Origin: Peptoniphilaceae bacterium
Lineage (GTDB): Bacteria; Bacillota; Clostridia; Tissierellales; Peptoniphilaceae
Direction: 5' to 3'
Assembly: GCA_902363535.1 (NCBI GenBank)
Contig: CABJAE010000005.1
Span: forward strand, 1-64,000
DNA: 64,000 nt
Shown: piece by piece, positions 22,140-35,892 of the stretch
How positions within the stretch are numbered: the first letter of the stretch is position 1
Layout: every line of letters starts with the position of its first letter
Position numbers and translations under genes: made by a program
Notes under the pieces: model-generated
Seen by the model: the letters and a program-made list of their open reading frames with translations, nothing else
What the model was told of the DNA's origin: nothing
Database searches by the model: none

Positions 22140-23621
22140 TTATTTTTCGAGGTCCGCTTCCCGTCGCGAAAGCTTTTCGATGACCGCTTCGCAGAGGGAT
22201 TCTTGCGTTGCTTTTTCTCCCGTCACAATATTTTCCTCTTTTATGCTGGATTTGACAAGGCTTCCCTTCGTCGTCTCGCCGATGGCAAAGCAGCTTGGAG
22301 GAATAGAGGAGAGGCCGTAGGCGGCGATGAAGTGCTTCACGGCGGAAGGAGATAAAAAGACGACTGCATCATAGGCCTCGGGAAGGGGGTGGATGTCTGT
22401 GGGTGCCACGCTGCGGTAAATAATGCGATCCGTAGTGCAGGCGATTTCTCGAAGCGTATCCCCTAAATAGGGGTCGCTTCCGGCGGCGTGGGGGTAGTAG
22501 ATGCGGTTCGATGCATTCACGCGGTTTTTTAAAAATTCCGCTAAATGGCGGCCGTCATAGGTATCCGGATGGCCGTCGGCGCGGAGGCCGTAGCGGGCAA
22601 GGGCGCGGGCGGTTTTTTCGCCTACGACGTAAATGGAAGTGCCTGCGAGATCTCGAATATCGCGGTTTTTGAGGAAGGCATCGAAGAAGAAATCCACGGC
22701 GTTTTTCGACGTAAAGACCAAGGCATCGTAGGAAAAATCCGCGAGATCTTTTTCGAGCAACGAATGATTCACAGCTTCGGTTTCGATCATGGGGCGGAGA
22801 AAAACCCGGGCCCCCACATCCCGCAGGTCCTCGGCCATGGCGTGCTGATCTTCCCCGGTTAAAATAATTTTGCGCCCGGTCAAGGGCAAGTGATTCATCG
22901 GCTGCAAATCTTCGTGAAGATCCACTACATCCCCCACGACGATGAGCCCCGGGCTCGTTATGTGCTCGGGCAGGCCGCAGGCGGCGACTTTTTCGAGGCT
23001 GCTGTAAAAGGATGTTACCTCGCCGTCGTCGGAAGCCTTCAGCACGGCGAAGGGCGTGCTCGGCTCTTTTCCTCCCGAAAGAAGATCCACCGCGATTTTT
23101 TGGGCATTTCTCAGCCCCATGTAAAAGACCAGGGTTCCGGGCACGGCTGCGTAAGTGGAAAAATCATTTTCACCTGTGGCGCGGTGGCCCGTAATAAAGG
23201 ACACAGAGGTGGCCACATCCCGCTGCGTAACGGGAATGCCCGCCATGGCGGGAACGGCGACGCCGGAGGTGATCCCCGAAATCACCCGAAAGGGAATGGA
23301 CCGCTCGGAAAGATAGAGGGCCTCCTCGCCGCCGCGGCCGAAGACGTAGGGATCGCCGCCCTTCAGGCGAATCACCCGCTTGCCGGCGCGGTAATAGTTT
23401 TCGAGAAGCGTCTGAATATCCTCCTGGGCCATGGTATGCTTCTCTGCGGCTTTTCCGACATAGATCTTTTCCGCATTGGGAGCGAAATCCAATATCGTCG
23501 GATCCATGAGGCGGTCATAGACGATGACATCGGCGCGACCGAGGGCTTTAAAAAGGGCGAGAGTGATATTGTCGCGGCCACCGATGCCGGCGCCGGCTAA
23601 AATCACGGGATACTTACTCAT
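22140..23621 (-). CDS. cobA-hemD: SUMT-uroporphyrinogen III synthase fusion (CobA-HemD)
   Basis: A 493-aa bifunctional enzyme. The N-terminal half (about 1-240) is uroporphyrinogen III C-methyltransferase: GAGIGGRDNITL near the start, VIRLKGGDPYVFGRGGEE (about 80-97) and GIPVTQR. The C-terminal half (about 250-490) is HemD, with VFTSKNAVDFFFDAF and VVFLSPSAVKHFIAAYG. Together they close hydroxymethylbilane to uroporphyrinogen III and methylate it to precorrin-2. Such fusions are common in Firmicutes. It overlaps hemC by 8 bp, so the flux from hemC goes straight into this enzyme. Confidence 0.94.
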   Translation of the reverse strand: MSKYPVILAGAGIGGRDNITLALFKALGRADVIVYDRLMDPTILDFAPNAEKIYVGKAAEKHTMAQEDIQTLLENYYRAGKRVIRLKGGDPYVFGRGGEEALYLSERSIPFRVISGITSGVAVPAMAGIPVTQRDVATSVSFITGHRATGENDFSTYAAVPGTLVFYMGLRNAQKIAVDLLSGGKEPSTPFAVLKASDDGEVTSFYSSLEKVAACGLPEHITSPGLIVVGDVVDLHEDLQPMNHLPLTGRKIILTGEDQHAMAEDLRDVGARVFLRPMIETEAVNHSLLEKDLADFSYDALVFTSKNAVDFFFDAFLKNRDIRDLAGTSIYVVGEKTARALARYGLRADGHPDTYDGRHLAEFLKNRVNASNRIYYPHAAGSDPYLGDTLREIACTTDRIIYRSVAPTDIHPLPEAYDAVVFLSPSAVKHFIAAYGLSSIPPSCFAIGETTKGSLVKSSIKEENIVTGEKATQESLCEAVIEKLSRREADLEK

Positions 23622-24495
23622 GGCCTTTCACCTTTCTCACCAATTCAAGGACATCGTTCGAGGCTTTTTCTTTCGTCGTGGTCACCGTGGCATAGATCAA
23701 AGGATCCTCGGCGGTTTCTGCGAAGCAGCCGTGGAGAAGGATTTCGCCTTCCCTCTCTTCGATATGAATGCCGATGGGAGATGCGCAGGAGGCACTTAAA
23801 GCCCGTTGAAAAGCGCGCTCCACCTTCATGCGAAAGGCGGCGCGGGAATCGGAAGCTTGGGTAAAGACCTTCAAAAGATCCCGCCGGTCCTCGGCGAGCT
23901 CGATGCCCAAAAGGCCCTGAGAGGGCGAGGGGATAAAGCGCGTGGGGTCCAGCTCTGCGGTCACCTTGTGGGCAAGCCCCGCCCGCAAAAGGCCGGCGTA
24001 GGCGAGAAGGGTGCCGTCGGCCAGGCCGCTTTCCACTTTATTGATGCGGGTTTCCACATTGCCGCGAATGGGCACGATCTTTACGTCCGGGTAGAAGTGC
24101 TTCAGCTGGGCGATGCGCCGATTGCTTCCCGTGGCGACCACCATGGAAGCCAAGTCCTCTTCCCTGAACTTGTCGCCCGTTCCTACGAACACATCCACGT
24201 CCGCCGGGGCCGCAGGCGGCGGGGCCAGGGTAAAGCCCGGTGCGATTTTTGAAGGCATGTCCTTTAATGAGTGAACGGCAATATCCACCGCCCCCTCCCG
24301 AAGGGCACCTTCTAATTCGCCGACGAAGACGCCGTTTTTGCCCACCTTGTGGATGGGAAGGTGTTGGATGCGGTCGCCTTTTGTGGAAATGATCTCGAGC
24401 TCCGCGTCCAGGCCCGCCTCCTTAAGAATCTCCACCACTGCCGTGGCTTGAATCTTCGCCAGATTACTGCCCCTCGTTCCTACTTTAAGTTTCAT
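23614..24495 (-). CDS. hemC: Hydroxymethylbilane synthase
   Basis: A 293-aa porphobilinogen deaminase. It starts with KVGTRGSNLAKIQ and has the substrate and cofactor regions VHSLKDMPSKI (about 81-91) and GSNRRIAQL. The C-terminal domain holds the dipyrromethane-binding Cys in SASCASPIGIHIE (about 237). It joins four porphobilinogens to hydroxymethylbilane. It overlaps both neighbours (sirC by 11 bp, cobA-hemD by 8 bp) in a leftward operon. No hemA, hemL or hemB is in the window. Confidence 0.95.
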   Translation of the reverse strand: MKLKVGTRGSNLAKIQATAVVEILKEAGLDAELEIISTKGDRIQHLPIHKVGKNGVFVGELEGALREGAVDIAVHSLKDMPSKIAPGFTLAPPPAAPADVDVFVGTGDKFREEDLASMVVATGSNRRIAQLKHFYPDVKIVPIRGNVETRINKVESGLADGTLLAYAGLLRAGLAHKVTAELDPTRFIPSPSQGLLGIELAEDRRDLLKVFTQASDSRAAFRMKVERAFQRALSASCASPIGIHIEEREGEILLHGCFAETAEDPLIYATVTTTKEKASNDVLELVRKVKGHE

Positions 24496-25081
24496 CCAAT
24501 GACTCCCCGTAATTTTTACTAATTATCTCATCGTTCCATAATTCTTCCATAATTTCCGAAATGTGCGCGCTCTTTCGCTCCACCAAAAGCCTTCGTATGC
24601 GGTTCATTTCAAAAAGCTTTTCTTCGTCGTAATTCGAAAGAAATTCCTCCATATCCACCTTCACATACTTGCTCACCGTGGGATTGTCCGCGGAAATGCT
24701 CACTGCGAGGGGCCCGCGGCGGAGCACCGAGGCCATGTGAAAATCCGAGGTCTCGGGATCCGAGGTAGAAAGAACCGGCACCGATGCCGCCTTGGCGCGG
24801 CGAAGAAGGGCGGCATTTAAGGCTTCGTCGTCTGTGGCGACGATGAAATAGTCGTAGGCGAAAAAGCGGAAATCGCCGTCGACCTTTTTTTCCTTCAGAA
24901 AAATTCGCTCCGGATAAGCGTCGGCTAAAGCTATTAGATCGTCGCAAAAGGCGGGAGCTAAACAGTAAAAGAGAAAAGAGGAGTCGACGAGCCCCTGAAT
25001 CTTTATGGCCGCCGCCTTCCCGCCGCCGACGACGAGCATTTTTTTATCTTGCGTGTCTACCATGAGAGGAAAATATCGCAT
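24485..25081 (-). CDS. sirC: Precorrin-2 dehydrogenase (siroheme synthase N-domain)
   Basis: A 198-aa NAD-dependent dehydrogenase that oxidises precorrin-2 to sirohydrochlorin. The Rossmann fold opens with KMLVVGGGKAAAIKIQGL, close to the family GGG.VA..K pattern. The SDPETSDFHMASVLRRGPL block and AVSISADNPTVSKYVK (about 130-145) are typical of CysG-N/Met8. The length matches stand-alone SirC; no methyltransferase domain follows. I chose ATG at 25081 behind TTAGGAGGGC; the longer frame to 25186 would run through the promoter. It is the first gene of the operon. Confidence 0.92.
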   Translation of the reverse strand: MRYFPLMVDTQDKKMLVVGGGKAAAIKIQGLVDSSFLFYCLAPAFCDDLIALADAYPERIFLKEKKVDGDFRFFAYDYFIVATDDEALNAALLRRAKAASVPVLSTSDPETSDFHMASVLRRGPLAVSISADNPTVSKYVKVDMEEFLSNYDEEKLFEMNRIRRLLVERKSAHISEIMEELWNDEIISKNYGESLDET

Positions 25082-25115
25082 AAGCCCTCCTAATTGATCA
25101 ATGCATACTCTCTCT

Positions 25116-25124
25116 ATTATAGCA
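25116..25124 (-). promoter_or_regulatory. Extended -10 promoter of the siroheme operon
   Basis: On the minus strand TGC precedes TATAAT. The -35 position (CGGGCG) is poor. It is 35 bp upstream of the sirC start. Confidence 0.6.
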
Positions 25125-25185
25125 AAGGAAAGGAGAAACGCCCGCCTATATGAAACAAAAACGTAACAGCGAGGCGCGATTGCCA

Positions 25186-25194
25186 TGTTATAAT
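25186..25194 (+). promoter_or_regulatory. Extended -10 promoter of the SLH gene
   Basis: TGT followed by TATAAT, 42 bp before the ATG and back to back with the siroheme promoter. Confidence 0.65.
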
Positions 25195-25236
25195 AGGGAC
25201 AGGTAGGATTTTTTATAAGAATTCTAGGAGGAAACT

Positions 25237-27222
25237 ATGAAGAAAAACAAGGCAAAAGCAGTGGCCACTCTGGCCTTAGCAGGCGCATTATTGACGACAC
25301 CTTTTGCGGCACAAGCTGCAAACTTTAAAGACGTCGGCGTAGGTCACTGGGCATACAGCTATATTTCGAAATTAAGTGATTTGAGAATCATTAAAGGCTA
25401 CGACGACGGCACCTTTAAGCCGTTGCGTAATGTCAGCTATTTGGAAATTCTGGAACTCCTTAAAGGCGTTCAAAATCCAACGAGTACTGAAATGACCTCG
25501 GCCATCGCAACGTACGGCTACATCGCCGATGCTTACAAAGTACCGAATTGGGCAAAGCCCGCGGTTTGCATCGCCCTTCAAAACAATGTCATCACCGAAG
25601 GCAATTTAAAAGCGGCATACAAACTGAATTACATTAACAATGTACGAAACGCCGATCAATTCCCCAGTCGTGAACTGGCCTTGGTTTACTACGCCAAAGC
25701 CCTGCGCATTGAACCGAAGAAAGACACGTCCAATATTAAAGTCACCGACATCGACTCCATCGGCAAAACGTCGAAAGAGCTCATCGGCGACGTGGATGTA
25801 AAGGGCCTCTTGGCATCCATGATCGATGCGGGCATCTTCAATGCATTCGGTACCGGCGCTGAATTTAAGGGGAACCTGCCTCTGCAAAGAGACCAAATGG
25901 CGAAGATTACGGACACGAGCTACGAATACAAATCCGTCAAATCCTTTGAAGGGGAAGTCGTGGCCATCGTTAAAAATAACGACGTTCCCGCCCTGACCAT
26001 TAAAGACAAAGACGGAAAGACGCAGGCTTTCGTTCTCTCGAAGGACACCGTCATTACCATTAACGGCAAGAGCGCCAAGGCCGAAGACCTAAATGCAGGC
26101 AGCAAGGTAAAAGTAAAAGCCTTCCCCCAAAGCGGCAGCATCGCTCCCTATCAAGCGGTATCCGTCGATGTAATCAGCACCGAGTTGAGCGGCGTCGGAA
26201 TGGTGGAAAGCGCGAAATTCGATGAAATCAAAATCGCTTATTCCACGAAGAAAGATGCGCCCATAGACGAAAGCTTTAAGGCGGAAAAGACCGAAACCTT
26301 TAAATTGGATAAGGACGCCACGATCACCAGCTTCGGCAAGAAGTTTGACTTAAAATCCCTCAGCTCGAGAGATATGGTCGTCTTCAAGGCCCAAGACGGC
26401 GTAGTGAAGGAATTGGAAGTTATCCCCAATAATGGCACGGTGGACGGCGAATTTGTCAGCTATACCTACAACGGTTACGGCGAAACCTCTACCTTGGTGT
26501 TAAAGCTTGCAAATAAAAAGGAAATCTCCTTTACAGCGAAGGGCGACGATGCTGCGAAGTTATCTGAAGTGACCAAGGGATTAAACAAGGGCTATCCCCT
26601 TACCTTGACCACACATTACCTGCAAATTAAAAAAGCCGGCGTTACGGAAGGTAAATTAGAAGGCTTTTTGGTGGATGTCAGCAATAAAACCTACGGCAAC
26701 GGTACCATTGAAATTCAAAAACAGGATGGTAATAAAGAAACCAAGTTATTGGCTGAAAAAATTGACTTCAAGGGATTGAAAGATAAGCAATCCTCGTCGA
26801 TCAATGCTTACGATTTACCGGGAAAGTTGATGAATAAAAAAGTCTACTTGGAATTGCAAGTCAAGGGCGAAAATGTCGTCGCAGTTACAGTTAAGTCTGA
26901 ATTGCTCAAAGAAGACAAAACCGTCAATGTTAAAGAAGTGAAGCGAGTCAATGAGGGCTTCACTTGGAATGGTGGCCCCGTTATCGCTTCGACCGGCAAA
27001 ACTTACGGCGAATACGAGTTTACCTTAGAAGACGGAGCAACGGACTTCAAGGACAAGAAATTCAGAGGTCTTGTAGAAATTGACGAATTTGACAAGATGA
27101 GAGGCACCAACTCGTTAACGGTTGTCTACGATCTTTACAAAGATGAAACGGAAGGCGGTACAATCACGAACCTGCGCGTAATGGGTGGAAGTTCTATCCT
27201 CCCCATATATAGAGATAGATAG
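25237..27222 (+). CDS. S-layer homology domain protein
   Basis: A 661-aa secreted protein. A signal peptide (1-28, cut after AAQAA) is followed by three SLH-like modules: 29-78 (KDVGVGHWAYSYISKL), about 86-152 (PNWAKPAVCIALQN) and about 168-228 (VKGLLASMIDAGIF). SLH modules anchor proteins to pyruvylated wall polymers. The rest (about 230-660) is a series of beta-rich repeats (for example EGEVVAIVKNNDVPALTIKDK) of unknown role. The start follows CTAGGAGG. The gene has its own promoter and terminator and is likely highly expressed on the surface. Confidence 0.9.
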   Translation: MKKNKAKAVATLALAGALLTTPFAAQAANFKDVGVGHWAYSYISKLSDLRIIKGYDDGTFKPLRNVSYLEILELLKGVQNPTSTEMTSAIATYGYIADAYKVPNWAKPAVCIALQNNVITEGNLKAAYKLNYINNVRNADQFPSRELALVYYAKALRIEPKKDTSNIKVTDIDSIGKTSKELIGDVDVKGLLASMIDAGIFNAFGTGAEFKGNLPLQRDQMAKITDTSYEYKSVKSFEGEVVAIVKNNDVPALTIKDKDGKTQAFVLSKDTVITINGKSAKAEDLNAGSKVKVKAFPQSGSIAPYQAVSVDVISTELSGVGMVESAKFDEIKIAYSTKKDAPIDESFKAEKTETFKLDKDATITSFGKKFDLKSLSSRDMVVFKAQDGVVKELEVIPNNGTVDGEFVSYTYNGYGETSTLVLKLANKKEISFTAKGDDAAKLSEVTKGLNKGYPLTLTTHYLQIKKAGVTEGKLEGFLVDVSNKTYGNGTIEIQKQDGNKETKLLAEKIDFKGLKDKQSSSINAYDLPGKLMNKKVYLELQVKGENVVAVTVKSELLKEDKTVNVKEVKRVNEGFTWNGGPVIASTGKTYGEYEFTLEDGATDFKDKKFRGLVEIDEFDKMRGTNSLTVVYDLYKDETEGGTITNLRVMGGSSILPIYRDR

Positions 27223-27247
27223 TGAGTACCTTTCCACTCATACAAAA

Positions 27248-27280
27248 GGCCCTATGGTTTGTCTCCATAGGGTCTTTTTT
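27248..27280 (+). terminator. Terminator of the SLH gene
   Basis: 10-bp stem GGCCCTATGG/CCATAGGGTC (one G-T pair), 7-nt loop, then TTTTTT. The T-run abuts the next promoter. Confidence 0.9.
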
Positions 27281-27288
27281 GATATAAT
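27280..27288 (+). promoter_or_regulatory. Extended -10 promoter (TGATATAAT) of tcdA
   Basis: TGA then TATAAT, beginning within the T-run of the preceding terminator and 25 bp before the gene start. Confidence 0.6.
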
Positions 27289-27312
27289 GAGGTGTTAGTA
27301 TGGGAGGTAGTT

Positions 27313-28015
27313 ATGGATCCGTTTTTGCGAACGCGTTGGTTGATCGGCTCGGATGCCGTGGATCATCTGCAGAAATCTTGCGTCGCCGTTTTCGGCGTCG
27401 GCGGCGTCGGCGGCTTTTGCATCGAGGCATTGGCGCGGGCCGGCGTCGGTCGATTGGACATCGTGGATTACGACCGGGTGGATGTGACGAATATCAATCG
27501 CCAGATCATCGCCACCACAGAAACCGTGGGCGAGCTGAAAGTGGATGTTATGAAGGCGCGCATCGCATCCATCGTGCCGGAGACGGAGGTGCGCACCCAT
27601 CCCATGATGTTTAGCGAAGCCACCGCAGAGAAAATCGACTTCAGGGACTACGACTACGTGGTGGATGCCGTGGACCAGGTGACGGCGAAGCTTTTAATTA
27701 TCGAAAAGGCCAAGGCCTGTGGCGTACCCGTCCTATCGGCCATGGGCGCGGGAAACAAACTGCATCCGGAAGCCCTCGAGCTCGCCATGCTTTCGGAAAC
27801 GAAAGTCTGTCCCCTGGCGCGGGTCATGCGCAGGGAAGTGAAGAAGCGGGGCCTCGGCGACATTCCCGTGGTCTATTCTACGGAAGAGCCTAAAAAGATC
27901 GAGGGCATGGAAGAACGTTCGCCGGCCAGTATTTCCTTCGTGCCTTCCGCGGCGGGGCTGATTGCGGCGTCGAAGGTGATCCGAGATTTAGTTCAAAGTG
28001 AGAAAGAGGATAGTC

Positions 28016-28035
<20 letters not shown>
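27313..28035 (+). CDS. tcdA: tRNA threonylcarbamoyladenosine dehydratase
   Basis: A 240-aa E1/ThiF-fold enzyme that closes t6A in tRNA to the cyclic ct6A form using ATP. The nucleotide loop is VAVFGVGGVGGFCIEALARAG (about 23-43); the DxxxxxNxNRQ pattern is DYDRVDVTNINRQ. The acceptor region DYVVDAVDQVTAKL and the later AMGAGNKL and CPLARVMRREVKK match TcdA/CsdL. ATG 27313 follows GGGAGG; the frame reaching back to 27292 runs too close to the promoter. The 3' end overlaps the pcrA start by 20 bp. Confidence 0.9.
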
Positions 28036-32398
<4,363 letters not shown>

Positions 32399-32407
32399 GG
32401 AGGCCTC

Positions 32408-33838
32408 ATGAATCTGACCCAATTAAGCGGCTTGGAAACCAGACAACTTTTCCTCGACGGGAAAATCACCTGTACGGAATTGGTAGAAGCCTATTTAGAA
32501 AACATCAAGCGGGACGAAGAGGATTTAAACGTCTTTATTACCCTCACCGACGAAATCGCCCTTGAAAAGGCCAAGGAACTGGACGAAAAGCGAGAAAAAG
32601 GCGAAGAACTCGGCAAAATGGCCGGCATGGTCGTCACCCTGAAAGACAATATCGCCATGAAAGACGTCCTCATGACCTGCGCCTCGAAAATGCTCGCGGA
32701 CTTCGTTTCGCCCTACGACGCCGTGGTTACCACGAAGTTAAAAGCGGCGGATGCCATTATTATCGGCAAGGTCAACTTGGATGAATTCGCCATGGGCTCC
32801 TCCACGAAGACATCGTACTTCGGCACGACGAAAAATCCCGTGGACCGAACCCGCGTATCCGGCGGTTCCTCCGGCGGAAGCGCGGCAGCTGTGGCGGCAA
32901 ACTTCTGCTCCATCAGCTTGGGAACCGACACCGGCGGATCCGTGCGTCAACCGGCGTCCTTCTGCGGCGTCGTGGGCATGAAGCCTTCCCACGGGAGCAT
33001 TTCCCGCTACGGCGTGTCTTCCATGGCCAACACCTTCGATCAAGTGGGCGTCTTGGCCCACACCGTCGACGATGTGGAATACGTCCTGGAAATTTTGGAA
33101 GGCTCCGACTTGCGCGACGCCACCTGCATCGGCAATGATTCTCTGAACGCCGAAGCCGTAAAAGCGGCGAAGCCTTTAAGCCAATTAAAAGTCGCCATTC
33201 CCGACACCTTTAAGACCTTCGAAGTGGAAGAGCCCGTGAGAGACGCCTTCCAACGCACCGTGGACTTTATGCGGGATCAGGGCGCTGAAGTGGAATACGT
33301 CCACATCGCCAGCTTGGATCTGGCCATCGCCGTGTACCATATTTTGGTCAACGGCGAAATCGCACCAAACATGAGTCGTTTCGACGGCATCTTATACGGC
33401 TTTATCGCCGACGATTACGACAATATCGACGAGCTCTACATCAAAACCCGCAGCGAAGGCTTCGGCGACGAAGTGAAGCGCCGGATTATGATCGGCTCCT
33501 ATATTATGAGCATGGATCACTCCAAGGAATACTTCGAGCAATCCCTGGAAATGCGTCACTGCATGATGAGTGAATTCAACGAAGTATTTGAAACCCACGA
33601 CGTGATCCTCTGTCCCACGTCGCCGACGGTGGCGTTGCCCATCGACAAAAACATGACGCCGGTACAAATCTACATGCTGGATTTGTTTACCGTTCCCGTC
33701 AACCTTATCGGTACCGGCGGCATTAGCGTGCCCGCATCGACGAAAGACGGACTTCCCGTAGGGATTCAAATCATTCCGAAAAAGAGCCACGACAATCAAG
33801 CCATTGCCACGGCGAAAGAATTGGAGGGAAATATCTAA
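32408..33838 (+). CDS. gatA: Asp/Glu-tRNA amidotransferase subunit A
   Basis: A 476-aa amidase that releases ammonia from glutamine for transamidation. The Ser-cisSer-Lys triad lies in VVTLKDNIA (Lys, about 78), GGSSGGSAAAV (about 150-160, cis-Ser) and SLGTDTGGSVRQPASFCG (nucleophile Ser about 178). Length and order are normal. The stop codon overlaps the gatB ATG by one base. The complex means the cell probably lacks a direct GlnRS or AsnRS route for at least one of these tRNAs. Confidence 0.95.
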   Translation: MNLTQLSGLETRQLFLDGKITCTELVEAYLENIKRDEEDLNVFITLTDEIALEKAKELDEKREKGEELGKMAGMVVTLKDNIAMKDVLMTCASKMLADFVSPYDAVVTTKLKAADAIIIGKVNLDEFAMGSSTKTSYFGTTKNPVDRTRVSGGSSGGSAAAVAANFCSISLGTDTGGSVRQPASFCGVVGMKPSHGSISRYGVSSMANTFDQVGVLAHTVDDVEYVLEILEGSDLRDATCIGNDSLNAEAVKAAKPLSQLKVAIPDTFKTFEVEEPVRDAFQRTVDFMRDQGAEVEYVHIASLDLAIAVYHILVNGEIAPNMSRFDGILYGFIADDYDNIDELYIKTRSEGFGDEVKRRIMIGSYIMSMDHSKEYFEQSLEMRHCMMSEFNEVFETHDVILCPTSPTVALPIDKNMTPVQIYMLDLFTVPVNLIGTGGISVPASTKDGLPVGIQIIPKKSHDNQAIATAKELEGNI

Positions 33839-35265
33839 TGGGTTACAAGACAATCGTGGGATTGGAAATCCACGTCGAATTATCCACAAAGACCAAAGCC
33901 TTCTGCGGCTGTGAAAATGCCTACGGCAGAGAGCCCAACACCTGCACCTGCCCGGTATGCTTGGGCCTTCCCGGCGCCACCCCTGTGTTGAACAAGGGCG
34001 CCGTGGAGCGGGCCATTGAAATCGCCACGGCCTTTCACATGCGTATCAATCATAAATCCACCTTCTCCAGAAAGAATTACTTCTATCCCGACTTAACCAA
34101 GGGCTATCAAATTACCCAAACGGACGAGGCCGTGGCCAACGACGGTTACATTGAAATCGAAACCGATGACGGTCCGAAAAAGATCGGCATCCATCAAATT
34201 CAACTGGAAGAAGACACGGGCAAGAGTCTCCACACGGAAAACGGCACCACCCTCATGGACTACAACCGCTGCGGCGTGCCCTTGGTGGAAATCGTCTCCG
34301 ATCCGGACATGGCGTCGGGCCTGGAAGCGCGCCTGTTCTTGGAAAAGCTGAGAAATACCCTGCGCTATCTGGAAGTCAGCGACGTGAAGATGGAAGAAGG
34401 CTCCCTGCGCTGCGACGTGAATGTCAATATTAAGAACACGGAAACCGGGGAGCGAAGCGCCATTTCCGAAGTGAAGAATCTGAACTCCTTCCGCGCCGTT
34501 GAAAAGGCCATCGACTACGAAGTGGCCCGCCAAATCGAGCTCATGGAAAAGGGCGAGACGGAACTTCGCGCCACCCGCCGCTGGGACGACGCGGAAAACA
34601 AAACCGTGGTTATGCGCGTAAAATACACGGCCAGCGACTATCGCTTCGCCCCGGAAGGAGACTTGGGCCCGCTGTTTATCGACGACGAATGGATCGAAAA
34701 GGTGCGCGCAGGCATGGCGGAGCTTCCCGATGTGAAGATCGCCCGCTTTATGGACACCTACGGCTTGAAAGAATACGACGCGAAAGTTATTTGCGGTTCG
34801 AAAAAAGTTGCCGACTTCTATGAAGAAGTGGCGAAGCACTTTACGGACTACGACATGCTTTCCAATTGGTTTATGACGGAATTTCTGCGCCGTGTGGAAG
34901 TCTCCGACGAGGGGGAAATGAATGTTCCCTTCGAAGGAAAAGATTTCGCCTACCTGCTCGAGCAAATTAAATCCGGCAAGATCAACAACAATGCCGGGAA
35001 GAAAGTCTTCCGCAAAATGTGCGAAGAAGGCAAGAAGCCCAAGGCAATCATCGAGGAAGAGGGTCTCGTACAAATCGGCGACGCGTCTGAAATCGAAGCC
35101 ATGGTCAAGGAAGTCTTGGAAGAGAATCCCGAGTCCGTGGAACAATTTAAGGCGGGCAAGGACCGCGTCGTCGGCTTCCTCGTGGGCCAAGTGATGAAGA
35201 AAAGTCGCGGCAAGGCCAATCCTCAAATGGCCAACGAAATGCTCGTGAAATTTCTTAAGCAATAA
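33838..35265 (+). CDS. gatB: Asp/Glu-tRNA amidotransferase subunit B
   Basis: A 475-aa kinase/transamidase subunit that phosphorylates the misattached Glu or Asp and accepts ammonia from GatA. It opens with VGLEIHVELSTKTK, has the zinc-site cysteines in CGCENAYGREPNTCTCPVC (about 24-42) and the catalytic NRCGVPLVEIVSDPDM. The C-terminal YqeY-like tail (about 410-475) binds the tRNA. It ends the gatCAB unit; a GTG-started dedA gene follows after 15 bp. Confidence 0.95.
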   Translation: MGYKTIVGLEIHVELSTKTKAFCGCENAYGREPNTCTCPVCLGLPGATPVLNKGAVERAIEIATAFHMRINHKSTFSRKNYFYPDLTKGYQITQTDEAVANDGYIEIETDDGPKKIGIHQIQLEEDTGKSLHTENGTTLMDYNRCGVPLVEIVSDPDMASGLEARLFLEKLRNTLRYLEVSDVKMEEGSLRCDVNVNIKNTETGERSAISEVKNLNSFRAVEKAIDYEVARQIELMEKGETELRATRRWDDAENKTVVMRVKYTASDYRFAPEGDLGPLFIDDEWIEKVRAGMAELPDVKIARFMDTYGLKEYDAKVICGSKKVADFYEEVAKHFTDYDMLSNWFMTEFLRRVEVSDEGEMNVPFEGKDFAYLLEQIKSGKINNNAGKKVFRKMCEEGKKPKAIIEEEGLVQIGDASEIEAMVKEVLEENPESVEQFKAGKDRVVGFLVGQVMKKSRGKANPQMANEMLVKFLKQ

Positions 35266-35280
35266 AAAGGGGAATGTTCA

Positions 35281-35892
35281 GTGGAACGTGTGATCACCTC
35301 GGCCATCACCGATTACGGGTACCTGGCCGTCTTCGCATTGATTTTTATTGAAAATGTGTTTCCGCCCATTCCATCGGAAGTGATTTTGCTCCTCGGCGGC
35401 TTCTTCGTCGGGCGGGGCAATCTCGCCTTTCTTCCCACCACCTTGGCGGCCACGGCGGGATCCCTTTTAGGCGCTTACATTCTCTACGGAATCGGGCGCC
35501 TGGTTCCCACGGAAAAAATTTACGACTCCGCCGAGCACGGTTGGATGGGAAGGCTGGGCTTTAAGAAAAAAGAAATCATGGGCGTGGTAAACACGTTCGA
35601 GCACAAGGGGAAGGCCCTCGTCCTCGTCGGCCGCTGCGTGCCCGTGGTTCGTAGCCTGATTTCCATTCCCGCCGGCATGGTATCCATGCGGCTTTCCGTG
35701 TTTTCCTTACTTACGGCGGCGGGTTCCTTCGTATGGAACTGCGTGCTCACTTTTCTCGGCTACAAAACCGGCGAAAATTGGCACGTGATCCTCACCTATT
35801 TGGATTACTATAAATACGCCATCGTGGCTCTCTTGGCGGTATTGGCCGTGGGCTACTTGATTTGGCATTTTAAACAAAAGGATGCAGAATGA
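35281..35892 (+). CDS. DedA-family membrane protein
   Basis: A 203-aa polytopic protein of the DedA/SNARE-associated (VTT) family, which flips or transports phospholipids and is linked to envelope integrity. Hydrophobic segments occur at about 15-40, 45-70, 140-160 and 178-196. The family motif appears as GRCVPVVRSLISIPAGMVSM (about 120-139), with the conserved arginines. GTG 35281 follows AAAAGGGGAA. The stop overlaps the next start (ATGA). Substrate unknown. Confidence 0.88.
   Translation: MERVITSAITDYGYLAVFALIFIENVFPPIPSEVILLLGGFFVGRGNLAFLPTTLAATAGSLLGAYILYGIGRLVPTEKIYDSAEHGWMGRLGFKKKEIMGVVNTFEHKGKALVLVGRCVPVVRSLISIPAGMVSMRLSVFSLLTAAGSFVWNCVLTFLGYKTGENWHVILTYLDYYKYAIVALLAVLAVGYLIWHFKQKDAE

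Noticed and set aside
34093..35262. 389-codon antisense ORF within gatB
   Set aside because: Same effect as in ppsA; no ribosome site and no recognisable domain.
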